DNA of 64,000 nucleotides, from contig JAPPDJ010000143.1 of assembly GCA_028824555.1 (NCBI GenBank), positions 18,655 through 82,654 on the forward strand, written 5' to 3'. Positions 48,178-58,375 of the stretch are shown in pieces (the stretch's first letter is position 1; the number at the start of each line of letters is the position of its first letter). Under the pieces are notes generated by a model. It worked only from the letters and a program-made list of their open reading frames with translations. It was not told the origin of the DNA and did no database searches. The stretch is from Gammaproteobacteria bacterium (GTDB taxonomy: Bacteria; Pseudomonadota; Gammaproteobacteria; Pseudomonadales; Azotimanducaceae). Made by a program: the position numbers and the translations under genes.

Positions 48178-49086
48178 CTAATCCCCCGGCGCTGCCAAGT
48201 GCTGGCGGAAAAAATCAACAGTCGCTTGCGCGGCCGCCCGGCCATCCTCGCCACGGAAGCCGTGCGCTGCGCCTTCAATGACTATGAGCTGGTTGGCGAC
48301 GCCCGCTTCGTCGAGTGCAGACTCCATGCGTTGACTGTGCAGGATCGGCACGAGCTCGTCTTGGTCGCCATGGATCAGCAGGGTCGGCGGATCGTCCGCG
48401 CTGGCGAAGTGGATCGGCGACACGGACTGCGCGTCCGCGGGGTCGAACTCCAAGGCCGGAAAGCGCTCGTTCGGGCCGACGATGCCCTCCAGATCCACCG
48501 GTGGAAAGTAGGCCACCACGGCGTGGACTCGGTTGGACTCGCGCAGCACTGGATCCTCCGCTTCCCCATCGCCCGAGTCGCTGGCAAGGCCCAGCATCAG
48601 CGAAAGGTGGCCGCCAGCGCTGCCGCCGTGGACGCCGAGACGGGCCGGATCGATCCCGAATCGCTCCGCATGCATTCGCACATGGCGCACCGCACGGCGC
48701 ACGTCGGCGACAGCGTCGGGCACCTTGAACCGCGGCGCGCTGCCATGCTGGATCGTGAACACCGTGAATCCCGCATCGAGCAGATGCCCAAGCCACGCCA
48801 TGCGCCGCTCCGGCGGTTGCCAGCGTGAGAACCAGCCGCCGCTGACCATGTAGAGCACCGCAGCACCGTTCGCCTCCGCTGGCGTGAAGACATCGTAGAT
48901 CAGCGCCATGCCGTCCTTGTGGCCATACACCACATCCGGCGTAACCGAAACCTCAGCGCTCGCCGAGAAGCCCGCGACGAAGGCTAGCGCGGCAAACAGC
49001 AAGCGCTTGCCGGCCACGCCGCTCTGGCTCTGGCGCAAATTGCTGCGACGGCCCGCACAGCGGCGTTGCACAACGAGATTCAACAC
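48178..49086 (-). CDS. Secreted alpha/beta hydrolase (BD-FAE-like)
   Basis: VLYMVSGGWFSRWQPPERR, RRAVRHVRMHAERFGIDPARLGVHGGSAGGHLSLML, PPTLLIHGDQDELVP. Confidence 0.87.
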   Translation of the reverse strand: MLNLVVQRRCAGRRSNLRQSQSGVAGKRLLFAALAFVAGFSASAEVSVTPDVVYGHKDGMALIYDVFTPAEANGAAVLYMVSGGWFSRWQPPERRMAWLGHLLDAGFTVFTIQHGSAPRFKVPDAVADVRRAVRHVRMHAERFGIDPARLGVHGGSAGGHLSLMLGLASDSGDGEAEDPVLRESNRVHAVVAYFPPVDLEGIVGPNERFPALEFDPADAQSVSPIHFASADDPPTLLIHGDQDELVPILHSQRMESALDEAGVANQLIVIEGAAHGFRGEDGRAAAQATVDFFRQHLAAPGD

Positions 49087-49267
49087 GACCCCTCCTCGAA
49101 ATGTTTGGCCCCCAAGAGGGACATTGTGCCCGCAACGGCCCTGTCATTGTCCGCCAACTCCACTCCCTGTGATGCAGCGAACACGCGGCTTTGGGAGAAG
49201 GCAGGGACACATGCCCTCCTCCAAAGACATCGAAGCCGATTACGCCGCCTGGCGGTGACGGTTGCCG

Positions 49268-50779
49268 TTACGGAATGAACCAATCGTGCATCACTTCTGC
49301 CGAGTCGTCTGCCCCAACCGGAGCGACCCAATCCGCACCCGGCTCGAGGTCGAGCTCAAGCGCCTTGCCGTCCCATCGGAAGCGGGCGGGGTGATAGCCC
49401 GGGCTGGAGCACGTCATGTCGGTATCCGCCAAGGTCAACGGCAACTGCCGGCCCCTGCCGAGCACCACGAACGTCCCGGCCCACACCCCGTCGAGAGCCT
49501 CGCACTCGGCCGATTGCAGCTCCTTGCCCGACACCGCATCAGCAAGCTGCACGGGTCTCGTTTCACTCAGAGTTGGCTCGATGTCCATGTCTTCGAGCGA
49601 CTGGCCCAGCACCGTCACTTCACGCACCCCCTTGTAGTACGGAGAGGCATGGGAGACCGCGTAGTTGCCGTTCTCCAGCCCGTCAAAGGCATACATCTGC
49701 TGACTGTTGACGAAGTCGCGATAGACGATGGGTTCATCGCCTGGGTCCAGAAGTCTTGCCTGCATGAGGTGATTCCTGAATGAGAAGTGCCCTGGTGCGG
49801 TTGCACGCCCTACGTTGCCGGAAAGGCTGAACGGCCCCAAGCGAACGTCGAAGACCGTCTCACCCGTCAGGGTCACATCGAACGAGCGCCAAGTGCCTCG
49901 ATTGCCCAGTTTGACGAAGACCTGGTAGTCGCCGTAGCCGAGAGCGTTGACGGTGTAATGCCCCTCCCCATCGGTCCTGGCTTCGCCGAAAGGCATTACG
50001 ACATCGTCCGGAATGAGCTCCAGCCGCATGCCCGAGAGTGCACGCTCACCGGCCAACACCCTGCCAGTGAGACCGGCTGTGCCGGCCCCGAAATCGAAAT
50101 GAACCGAACCCCTCCCGCCCACTACCCGCACTTCGCGTTGCAGGGATGTGTCCCCGGCATCAGCCTCGACGACGTAGGCGCCGTCAGGAACGCCATTCAA
50201 CTCGAATGCTCCATTGCCGAACCGGGCGGCGTTACTGCGCACATGCTCCCAGGCCCGTCCCGAGTGCCAAGCGGGGCTGTGGACATGGCCCCACAGGATG
50301 CCTTCGCTGGGGCGCCGAACCGAGATACGCACGGACTCTGTGTCGCCGAGTCCGTTCACCAACCCGTCTAACCGGCCGAGTGGAACGACCACCAGGTCAA
50401 TCGCCGCTCTCTCGTTCTCGGTAACCGTCACTGCAACGGCCTCGACCACACCCGCCCCGGTGCTGACGCTGACGTCGTAGAGACCCGGATCAAGACGCTC
50501 AAAGCGAAAGCGGCCGGCGGAATCCACCTGCTGCGTGATCGTCTTGTCCCGCCAATGTGGAACCCCATCCACAATGCGTTCCAACCGCGCGGGGTTCCGC
50601 CGGACGGCGACCTTGCCTTGGACCATTACTCCGTTCGGCAACGTGAGTGACCCCTCGATGGTCGCGCTGCCGAGCTTGATGTCCGTTTGCCCCGGACCAT
50701 TCCAGTCGTTCTCCGGAGCCACTTCGTCCGACCAGGCGACCACCGAACCGAGCAGAAACCAGAGGCCAGCGAGGCGCAT
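49268..50779 (-). CDS. Secreted carboxypeptidase-regulatory-like (Ig-like) repeat protein
   Basis: MRLAGLWFLLGSVVAWSD signal; repeated GRFRFERLDPGLYDVSV, GAFELNGVPDGAYVVEADAG, GEGHYTVNALGYGDYQVFV. Start internal to called ORF. Confidence 0.72.
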   Translation of the reverse strand: MRLAGLWFLLGSVVAWSDEVAPENDWNGPGQTDIKLGSATIEGSLTLPNGVMVQGKVAVRRNPARLERIVDGVPHWRDKTITQQVDSAGRFRFERLDPGLYDVSVSTGAGVVEAVAVTVTENERAAIDLVVVPLGRLDGLVNGLGDTESVRISVRRPSEGILWGHVHSPAWHSGRAWEHVRSNAARFGNGAFELNGVPDGAYVVEADAGDTSLQREVRVVGGRGSVHFDFGAGTAGLTGRVLAGERALSGMRLELIPDDVVMPFGEARTDGEGHYTVNALGYGDYQVFVKLGNRGTWRSFDVTLTGETVFDVRLGPFSLSGNVGRATAPGHFSFRNHLMQARLLDPGDEPIVYRDFVNSQQMYAFDGLENGNYAVSHASPYYKGVREVTVLGQSLEDMDIEPTLSETRPVQLADAVSGKELQSAECEALDGVWAGTFVVLGRGRQLPLTLADTDMTCSSPGYHPARFRWDGKALELDLEPGADWVAPVGADDSAEVMHDWFIP

Positions 50780-50787
50780 CCGTACTC

Positions 50788-52620
50788 TCACTTGGGCGGC
50801 TCGGGAGTTGACTCCGGCGGGCCCATTGCCTGCATGGGCGCGAGAAGTGTGTCGTAGCGGGTACGGGCCACGCGTTTTGCCTGGCTGGGGCCGTCGAGCG
50901 CTCGACCCAGGAACTCGAATGTCGCCAGCATTCGTTCCGGCGCTATCGGGACATGGGCTTCGCCGTGGACGAGGCGGTATTCGTGGGGGATGCGTTGTTC
51001 TGTGAGGACGCGGTGCAGGAATTCGTTGCCGATGTGGTTGTGGAACTGATCCTCTGCGCCGCATTCGACGAGGATGGCTAGGCCGCTGTCGCGGAGGCGT
51101 TCGGGGTGCGCCGATGCAATGCTGGCGGGATTGTTTTCGGCCCAGAAGGCGGCGTCCACCGGGGTGCCGAAGCGGTCGCCGAGGCGGGGGCCCTTCCATC
51201 CTTCGTACCATGCCGGCAATTCGTCGAAAGCAAGCGCAGGCTCGATGCCGGCGGCCATGCCGGCTGCGGCGACGAACGCTTCGGGATTCTTGAAAGAAAC
51301 GCGAAGCGCCCCGACTCCGCCCATGGAGTACCCGGCGATGGCGACTCGTTCCGGATCGCCTCCGTGACGTTCTGCCACCAAGCGCGGGAACTCCCCGGCC
51401 AGGAGCGTGGTCCACATCTCGGAGCCGTCGTGATAGTCCATGTAGTAGCCAAGCGATGCCGCGGACGGAGTGGCGACAACCACCGGCGGCAGCAGGCCAG
51501 CCTCCCACGCGCGCTCGAACAGGCGACGGTTGCTCGCCAGCCAACGCCGGTCGCCATTGCCGCCGTGCAGGAAGAGGAGGATCGGCAGCGCATCGGCCCC
51601 TCCATCGGGCAGGAAGGCCGGGCCAGGCCGCAGCACGCTGTACTCGAGCGGGCTCGGCACCAGCTCTGTCTTCAACGTGGTTTCCGCGTAGTCCGATGCG
51701 TTTGCCTGGCGTCGCAGGAATCCGACAATCTGCCTGGTTGAACGGTCGCCTTCGGTGCCAAGGTAGGCATTGAGCGCGCCGTGGCTACGGCCGATGGCTT
51801 CCACTGCTGTGGCCGAATGGCCAGCATCGCGAAGACGTTGCGCGAACGGGATCGTCTGGCTGAGGGCCGCTGGCCGTCCCTCCGAATAGAAGATCAGGAA
51901 CGGCGGATGCGCCGCGTCGTACCGCACGTGGTGCCACGGCGAGACTTCCTCGACGTCGCGGGTGGTGCCGAAGACCATCTGATAGAAGTCCACGTCCGTT
52001 TCCGCCAACAGCTTCGGCAGGTCATACACCGCCGTGTCGAGCGAGACCACGCCCCGCACCGAGGCTAGATCGACGCTCGCCTCTTCAAGGAACGTCGCAT
52101 TGGTGCCGAGCAAGGAGACGAGATGGGCACCGGCGGAATGGCCGATCAGGAAGAGCTGGTGCGGGTCGCCGCCGAACTCTTCGGCGTTGCGCACCAGCCA
52201 CCCGGCCGCATCCGCAGCGCTTTGCGCCATTTCGGCAACGGTGGCCGCTGGCCCGAGTCGATAGTTTGCGCTGGCGTACACGAACCCTTGCGGCACGAAG
52301 GCGAGCGGCTGCAGGAACGATTGCGTCTTGTCCCCGGCAAACCAGCCGCCACCGTGCAGATAGAGCAGGATGGGAAGTCGCTCCTCGGGGCCGCGTTGCG
52401 CCGGTGTGTAGAGATCGAGGCGAAGTCGTTCGGCATCGACACCCGGCATCTCGCCGTAGACGACATCGTGCCGAACCTCGATCCCGGCGGCATCGAGCCG
52501 CTCTGCGGTCAGAGGCGCTGCCGGCTCGTCCCCATCCATCACAACTCCAATCCTGGCCGAATGGGCGTGCTGGCTCGTGGCCACCGCCAGAAACAGCGCA
52601 GTGAGTAGAAGCCGATACAT
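50788..52620 (-). CDS. Secreted protein with two alpha/beta-hydrolase domains
   Basis: N-terminal ILLYLHGGGWFAGD + LIGHSAGAHLVSLL; C-terminal PILLFLHGGNGDRRW + AIAGYSMGGVGALRVSF. Confidence 0.87.
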   Translation of the reverse strand: MYRLLLTALFLAVATSQHAHSARIGVVMDGDEPAAPLTAERLDAAGIEVRHDVVYGEMPGVDAERLRLDLYTPAQRGPEERLPILLYLHGGGWFAGDKTQSFLQPLAFVPQGFVYASANYRLGPAATVAEMAQSAADAAGWLVRNAEEFGGDPHQLFLIGHSAGAHLVSLLGTNATFLEEASVDLASVRGVVSLDTAVYDLPKLLAETDVDFYQMVFGTTRDVEEVSPWHHVRYDAAHPPFLIFYSEGRPAALSQTIPFAQRLRDAGHSATAVEAIGRSHGALNAYLGTEGDRSTRQIVGFLRRQANASDYAETTLKTELVPSPLEYSVLRPGPAFLPDGGADALPILLFLHGGNGDRRWLASNRRLFERAWEAGLLPPVVVATPSAASLGYYMDYHDGSEMWTTLLAGEFPRLVAERHGGDPERVAIAGYSMGGVGALRVSFKNPEAFVAAAGMAAGIEPALAFDELPAWYEGWKGPRLGDRFGTPVDAAFWAENNPASIASAHPERLRDSGLAILVECGAEDQFHNHIGNEFLHRVLTEQRIPHEYRLVHGEAHVPIAPERMLATFEFLGRALDGPSQAKRVARTRYDTLLAPMQAMGPPESTPEPPK

Positions 52621-52714
52621 CGCCGCGATGATACCGTCCATTGCTGTCCGACTTCGGTGTCCGGCCCTCGGAGGACGATGCCTTCCCTGTCGCGCACTAG
52701 CGCATGAGGAAGAA

Positions 52715-52789
52715 GGGCGACGCATGCGTCGCCCCTACGGCCCGGGACATGACCGACGCCTTCCTGTAGGGGCGACGCATGCGTCGCCC
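52715..52789. repeat. Inverted pair of perfect palindromes GGGCGACGCATGCGTCGCCC
   Basis: 24-bp perfect inverted arms 52715..52738 and 52766..52789, each containing a 20-bp self-complementary palindrome. Confidence 0.9.
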
Positions 52790-53199
52790 TGTCCGGCAGC
52801 CGGGTGCATCGCGGCCAAGTCCGACAGACTGCTAGCGCTTGAACATCAAGGGGACCGGGGGACCCGGAGGGAGGGCGTCCCGCCCTCCAAGGGCCCGGGC
52901 GATACCCGACAGGCTTCCTCGCGTTGGAGGCGTTGTTTGAGGCTGGCGCTTCGTTGGCATTGTCTGGGACGCATGCTGCGGTGGCCTTGGCCGCTCCGCT
53001 GCGTGCGTGCCTCCGGCACGCTTGGAGGGCGAGCGCCGCCAAACCCCTCGCTAGCGCTCGGGGTCTGGCCCCAGCCCCCACCTCCCCATGACCTTGCACC
53101 GCATCCGCGGCGGAACGCCGCTCCTGCGGTGCAAGCTCTTGGCGCCCTCCCTCCAGGCCCGTCCATGTGGAAGGAAGTGACCGTACACTTTGTCACACC

Positions 53200-55416
53200 A
53201 TGAACGCACTCCTGCTGGAATCCGCCCCTGCATTCCTTGACGCCGCTCCGGCGGAGGACGTGCTGATCCGGGCCCGTGCGGACGTCGCCGGCAACGGCTC
53301 GTTTGGCGAGCAGTGGGTCGTGGTGGACCAAACAAACGTGCGGGTGTTCGTTGGCGGCGCGCATGGAACGGTGCAGCGGGTGCCGATTGCAGAACTCATC
53401 GCCTGTCGCAGCGAATCGAGCGTTGGCGGTGGGGCGATAGTGCTCGAACGTGCTGGCGAGGCGCCCATCCGCATCCGCTACTCGCAATCGGAAGCGGCGA
53501 AGTTCTCCGAGGTGGTGCGCGGCATCGAGCAGTTGCGGGAAGGCAAGGCGTTCCACATCAACGGGCACGTTCAGCGGAATCGTTGCTCCACTTGCCGTCG
53601 CCTGCTGCCGGAAAAGGACGGCATCTGTCCTGCCTGCATTCACAAGGCTGCGACGCTGGCGCGGCTGGCGGTGCGGTTGTGGCCGTATAGGCTGCGGACG
53701 ATGGCCGTGGCAGTTGCGTCGCTGTTCGTGACTGCGGCTGCGCTCGCGCCGCCGCTTGTGACCGCCATGATCGTCGATGATGTGCTCGTGCCAGCCGATG
53801 GGCCTCCGCCTATGGAGGAGCGCCTCGGATTGCTTGCGCTGCTGGTGGCGGGGCTGGTCGGCATTCGGGTGGCTTCTTGGGCCGGCGAGTGGGTGCATGG
53901 CTGGAACGCCACCTGGCTCGGCGCACGGGTCACCGCCGACATCCGCGCCGAGCTCTACCACCGGCTGGAGATGCTCTCGCTGCCCTTCTACGACAAGCAT
54001 CCGGTGGGCTCGCTGATTGCCCGGGCAACCCGCGATGTGCAGATGCTGCAAGGGTTTCTGATCGATGGGGTGCCCTATCTCGTCACCAATCTGCTGACGC
54101 TGGTGGGCATCCTGGCGCTGATGGTCGGCATGAGCCTGCACCTCAGCCTCTACGTCCTCCTTCCGGTTCCCTTGATCCTGCTCTGGGGCGCGTTCTATTG
54201 GTCGCGGCTGCGCATGTTGTTCACGCGCCTGATGCAGTCTTGGGGGCGTCTGACGGATCGCACGGTAGAGACGCTCACGGGCATTCGCGTCGTGAAGGCG
54301 TTCGCGCAGGAAGCGCGGGAGATCGGTTCCTTCAACGTCGCCAACGGCGGCATACGCGCCGCCGGCATCCGCGTGAAGCTGCACCAGGGCATTTTCTTCG
54401 CCACGATGGCGCTCATCACGGCGCTTGGCATGATGCTGGTATGGGGCGTCGGTGGGCAGCAGGTGCTCGATGGCGCCATAACCCTCGGTACGCTGGTGGC
54501 CTTCTATTCCTACATGTGGATGTTCCTCGGCCCGATTCAATGGCTCGGCGAGATGAACGACCACATGTCCCGCGCGTTCGCGAGCGCCGAGCGCATCTTC
54601 GAGATCATCGACGCGCCGCCTGAAGGCGCCATCGAGGGTGCGGTGGTGAAGCGGCCCCCGATCGCGGGGCACGTGCACCTCTCAGATGTCACCTTCGGCT
54701 ACGACAAGAGCAAGCCCGTGCTCAAGGGCGTGGATCTGGAACTGCGACCCGGCGAAATGGTGGGCATCGTCGGCCGCTCCGGCGTCGGCAAGACCACCAT
54801 CGTCAACCTGATCGCCCGCTTCTACGACCCGGACCAGGGCAGCGTGGAGATCGACGGCATAGACGCGCGCGAGATGGACCCAGGGCACCTCCGCTCGCAC
54901 ATCGGCATGGTGCTGCAGGAGCCGTTGCTGTTCTCCGGCACCATTGTGGACAACATCGGCTACGGCAAGCCGGGCGCCACCTTGGCCGAGATCATGGACG
55001 CCGCCCGCGCCGCCAATGCCCACAACTTCATCATGGCGAAGCCGGACGGCTACGAGACGCCGGTGGGGGAGAAAGGCACCGGGCTTTCCGGCGGCGAACG
55101 GCAGCGGATTTCCATTGCGCGCGCCATCTTGCGCGACCCGCGCATCCTCATCTTCGACGAGGCCACGGCTTCCGTGGACGTGGAGACGGAGCGGCACATT
55201 CAGGTGGCCCTCGAACGATTGATGCAGGGCCGCACCACCATCGCCATCGCCCACCGCCTCTCCACACTGCGGGATGCAAGTCGCATCGTGGTCATAGAAG
55301 ACGGCCGCATCAGTGAACAGGGCTCTCATGCCGAACTCATGGAAAAGCGAGGCACGTTTCACGAACTGGTGCAGATGCAGCAGGCCACGTCCGAGATCAT
55401 CGCGGTGGCGGACTGA
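53200..55416 (+). CDS. ABC exporter (TMD-NBD) with N-terminal extension and zinc ribbon
   Basis: N-terminal ~110 aa, CSTCRRLLPEKDGICPAC, ABC TMD, Walker A GRSGVGKTT, LSGGERQR, ILIFDEATASVD. Confidence 0.93.
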   Translation: MNALLLESAPAFLDAAPAEDVLIRARADVAGNGSFGEQWVVVDQTNVRVFVGGAHGTVQRVPIAELIACRSESSVGGGAIVLERAGEAPIRIRYSQSEAAKFSEVVRGIEQLREGKAFHINGHVQRNRCSTCRRLLPEKDGICPACIHKAATLARLAVRLWPYRLRTMAVAVASLFVTAAALAPPLVTAMIVDDVLVPADGPPPMEERLGLLALLVAGLVGIRVASWAGEWVHGWNATWLGARVTADIRAELYHRLEMLSLPFYDKHPVGSLIARATRDVQMLQGFLIDGVPYLVTNLLTLVGILALMVGMSLHLSLYVLLPVPLILLWGAFYWSRLRMLFTRLMQSWGRLTDRTVETLTGIRVVKAFAQEAREIGSFNVANGGIRAAGIRVKLHQGIFFATMALITALGMMLVWGVGGQQVLDGAITLGTLVAFYSYMWMFLGPIQWLGEMNDHMSRAFASAERIFEIIDAPPEGAIEGAVVKRPPIAGHVHLSDVTFGYDKSKPVLKGVDLELRPGEMVGIVGRSGVGKTTIVNLIARFYDPDQGSVEIDGIDAREMDPGHLRSHIGMVLQEPLLFSGTIVDNIGYGKPGATLAEIMDAARAANAHNFIMAKPDGYETPVGEKGTGLSGGERQRISIARAILRDPRILIFDEATASVDVETERHIQVALERLMQGRTTIAIAHRLSTLRDASRIVVIEDGRISEQGSHAELMEKRGTFHELVQMQQATSEIIAVAD

Positions 55417-57659
55417 TGGCGGCTTTCGACCAGGCACTGCCACCGCGAGTCCGGCAGCGGGTCGAAGCCCAGAACGGGGGGCCGGTTGCGACTGTTGCGT
55501 GCCTTGCCAGCGACATGGCCACTGCCGGACGGTTTGGTCAGCAGTGGTTGGTGGTGACTCGCGAGGCGGTGTACCGAATCGGCGAACGGCCCGAGGACGA
55601 CCGCCGCCTGCCCGTCGACGCCATCACCGAAGTCGAAACCGTCAATCGCGTCGGCGCCGAAGTGTTGCGGCTGGGCACGCAAGATGGCCCGCCGCTTGAG
55701 ATCGTCCACTCGAGGTCGCTCGCATTTGCGTTTGGCGAAGCCGCCGAGGCGGTGCGGAGGCTCTTAGGCGAGAAGGAGCCCAGCCTGCCGCACGAGGTGG
55801 ACGACGCCCGCTGTAGCCGATGCAAGCGCCTGCTGCCGGAACGCGGGGGCATCTGCCCCGCCTGCATCCGCAAGCGCGACACCTTGCTGCGGCTCTTGCG
55901 CCTCGTGCTGCCGTATCGCTGGCCGGCGCTGGCGCTCTTGGGCCTCACGGCTTGCGGGTCGCTGCTCGGCCTTGCGCCGCCTTACATCACCAAGCGCATC
56001 GTCGATGATGTGCTCACCGCCGATGGCAGCACCGGCCTTCTGCTTGCTTTTGTTGGGGCTCTCGCCGGCATCGCCGTGCTCGCTTGGGGCATCGAAATCC
56101 TGCGCCGGTGGCTGAACGGCATCGTTGGCTTCCGCGTCTCCGAGCAACTGCGGGCAGACCTCTTCCGAGCGCTGCAGTTCCTGCCGCTTCGGTTCTACGA
56201 CAGGCGCAAGGTGGGCTCGCTCATCTCTCGCGTCAACACCGATTCCGAGCTCGTCGAGCTGCATCTCATTTTCGATGCGCCCTTCATCCTCTCCAACGCG
56301 GTGATGCTGGTGGGCGTCCTGACGATGCTGTTCGTGATGGACTGGCAACTCGCGCTCTGGGTGCTCGTACCCGTGCCACCGCTCGTGGTTGGTGCCGCGC
56401 TGGTGTGGAATCGGATGGAAGTGCATTGGCGGCGGTGGTCGATTCGCATGGCGAGCCTCGCCTCGCACCTGAACGAATCCATTGGCGGCATCAGAGTGGT
56501 GAAGGCATTCGCCCAGGAAGAGCGGGAAGGCCGCCGATTCGACGGCCGCAACCATGCCCTGCGCGACGCCACGGTGACCTCCGAGCGCTCGTGGCTGAAG
56601 TTCATGATGGTGACGCAGTTCGTGATGAGCTTCGGCGCGTTCTTCGTCTGGTACTTCGGCGGCGCGAGCGTCGTTCGGGAAGAGCTGACGCTGGGCGTGT
56701 TGCTGGCATTCGTGGCGTACCTGTGGATGCTCTATCAGCCGATGCAGTGGTTCAGTGACTACTACAGCTTCATGGTGCGCGCCTATGCCGGCGCCGAGCG
56801 CATCTTCGAGGTGATCGACAGCCGGCCGGAAGCGCACGACGGGCCTGCAGCCAGCCGCAAATGCGCTACCGGGAAGAGTGTGGGGATCGCCGGTCGGGTC
56901 ACCTTCGACAACGTGTCCTTCGGCTACGACCCGGGACAGATGGTGCTCCGCGACATCGATCTCGACGTGGCCCCCGGCGAGATGATTGGCTTGGTGGGCC
57001 GTTCCGGCGTCGGCAAAAGCACGATGATCAATCTCGTCACCCGCTTCTACGACGCCGAGCACGGCACTCTGCGGCTCGATGGCAGAGACATCCGAGAAGT
57101 GCCCCTCGATGAACTTCGATCCCGCATCGGGCTGGTGGCGCAGGACTCGCTGCTGTTCAACGTCAGCATCGCCGACAACATCCGCTACGGACGCCCGGAT
57201 GCATCCTTCGAGGAAGTGCTGCGTGCGGCCCGTGCCGCCAACGCCCACGAGTTCGTCATCGCTCGCCCAGACGGCTACGACACCCTGGCCGGCGAGATGG
57301 GCAACCGCCTCTCCGGTGGCGAGAAGCAGCGCATCGCCATCGCTCGCGCCATCCTGCACGACCCGCAGATTCTCATTCTCGATGAGGCAACCTCTTCGCT
57401 GGACACCGCCACGGAGAAGAAGATTCAAGAGGCCATCGCTCGGCTGGTGAAGGGCCGCACCACCTTCGCCATTGCCCACCGTCTCTCCACCCTGCGCAGT
57501 GCAGACCGGCTCGTCGTGCTAGATGAGGGCCGCATTGCCGAGACGGGCACCCATGAAGAGCTGATGGCCAAGCGAGGCATCTTCCACTCGCTTGTCGAGG
57601 CGCAGCGGGCGACCTCTCGCGTGCTTGCGGACGAGGTGGCCGAGCGGGAGGCGGCGTGA
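55416..57659 (+). CDS. ABC exporter (TMD-NBD) paralogue with N-terminal extension and zinc ribbon
   Basis: CSRCKRLLPERGGICPAC, GRSGVGKST, LSGGEKQR, ILILDEATSSLD; ATGA overlap with upstream ABC gene. Confidence 0.93.
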   Translation: MAAFDQALPPRVRQRVEAQNGGPVATVACLASDMATAGRFGQQWLVVTREAVYRIGERPEDDRRLPVDAITEVETVNRVGAEVLRLGTQDGPPLEIVHSRSLAFAFGEAAEAVRRLLGEKEPSLPHEVDDARCSRCKRLLPERGGICPACIRKRDTLLRLLRLVLPYRWPALALLGLTACGSLLGLAPPYITKRIVDDVLTADGSTGLLLAFVGALAGIAVLAWGIEILRRWLNGIVGFRVSEQLRADLFRALQFLPLRFYDRRKVGSLISRVNTDSELVELHLIFDAPFILSNAVMLVGVLTMLFVMDWQLALWVLVPVPPLVVGAALVWNRMEVHWRRWSIRMASLASHLNESIGGIRVVKAFAQEEREGRRFDGRNHALRDATVTSERSWLKFMMVTQFVMSFGAFFVWYFGGASVVREELTLGVLLAFVAYLWMLYQPMQWFSDYYSFMVRAYAGAERIFEVIDSRPEAHDGPAASRKCATGKSVGIAGRVTFDNVSFGYDPGQMVLRDIDLDVAPGEMIGLVGRSGVGKSTMINLVTRFYDAEHGTLRLDGRDIREVPLDELRSRIGLVAQDSLLFNVSIADNIRYGRPDASFEEVLRAARAANAHEFVIARPDGYDTLAGEMGNRLSGGEKQRIAIARAILHDPQILILDEATSSLDTATEKKIQEAIARLVKGRTTFAIAHRLSTLRSADRLVVLDEGRIAETGTHEELMAKRGIFHSLVEAQRATSRVLADEVAEREAA

Positions 57660-58180
57660 CGGCAGCGAACGAGGACGAGGCGAATCCTGCGGTGCTGGCG
57701 GCCAACGCGGAGCCGTCTAGCCTGCGCGTGTTTCGAGCGCCACCCTGGCAGACCCGGCTCACGGTGGACGGCGTCCTTTCCTTTCTAGTGGCAAGGCCTG
57801 TGCGGGCCGCGCCACTGACGGATCCAGACCGCTACATCTCCTTTCTCGACGCGAGGAACGAGGAGATCTGCATGGTGAACGACCTCGCGGAACTCGACGA
57901 CGAGTCCCGCCAAGTGGTGGAAGCGGACCTCGCCGCCCACTACCTCACCGCCACCATCCTCTCCATCGACTCGGCCCGCAACGAGTTCGGCACCTCGTAC
58001 TGGGACGTGCAGACAGACCGTGGTGCGCGAGACTTCGTGGTGCAGAACGCCGCGGAAAACGCCCGCTGGCTCGGCCCCAATCGCCTGCTGCTGCTCGATG
58101 TGGACGGCAACCGCTTCGAAATCCCCGCCATCGACCGCCTGAACAAACGCAGCATCGGCTTGCTCCGGCGAGTGCTCTAG
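57656..58180 (+). CDS. DUF1854 family protein
   Basis: GTG start overlapping upstream stop; RYISFLDARNEEICMVNDLAELDDESRQVVEADLAAHYLTATILSI...GPNRLLLLDVDGNRFEIPAIDRLNKRSIGLLRRVL. Confidence 0.82.
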   Translation: MTAANEDEANPAVLAANAEPSSLRVFRAPPWQTRLTVDGVLSFLVARPVRAAPLTDPDRYISFLDARNEEICMVNDLAELDDESRQVVEADLAAHYLTATILSIDSARNEFGTSYWDVQTDRGARDFVVQNAAENARWLGPNRLLLLDVDGNRFEIPAIDRLNKRSIGLLRRVL

Positions 58181-58375
58181 CGCCGGAACCCAACTGCGAA
58201 GCAAGTACCGCTCTTGGCGGCGCGCCGCCGGCGAACACACGGCCGGCGAAGTCGCACATAATGCGCCCCGCTTGCGAGAGCTCCAGCCGGGGGAGCTAAA
58301 TGGGTGCCGATGCGGGAGGCGCGGTCGCGCCCTTCCTCGCCGGTGCAGGCGGCGTGCATAAGAGGGGAGAAACGC

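Noticed and set aside
50780-51544. N-terminal extension of the 49268..51544 minus ORF
   Set aside because: Overlaps the hydrolase gene in another frame; a signal peptide starts at 50779.
52715-52789. Possible CRISPR or phage attachment site
   Set aside because: Palindromes are in inverted orientation; no integrase or cas genes nearby.
52846-54678. 610-aa minus-strand ORF antisense to the first ABC transporter
   Set aside because: Arg/His/Gln-rich shadow translation; the plus strand carries clear ABC motifs.
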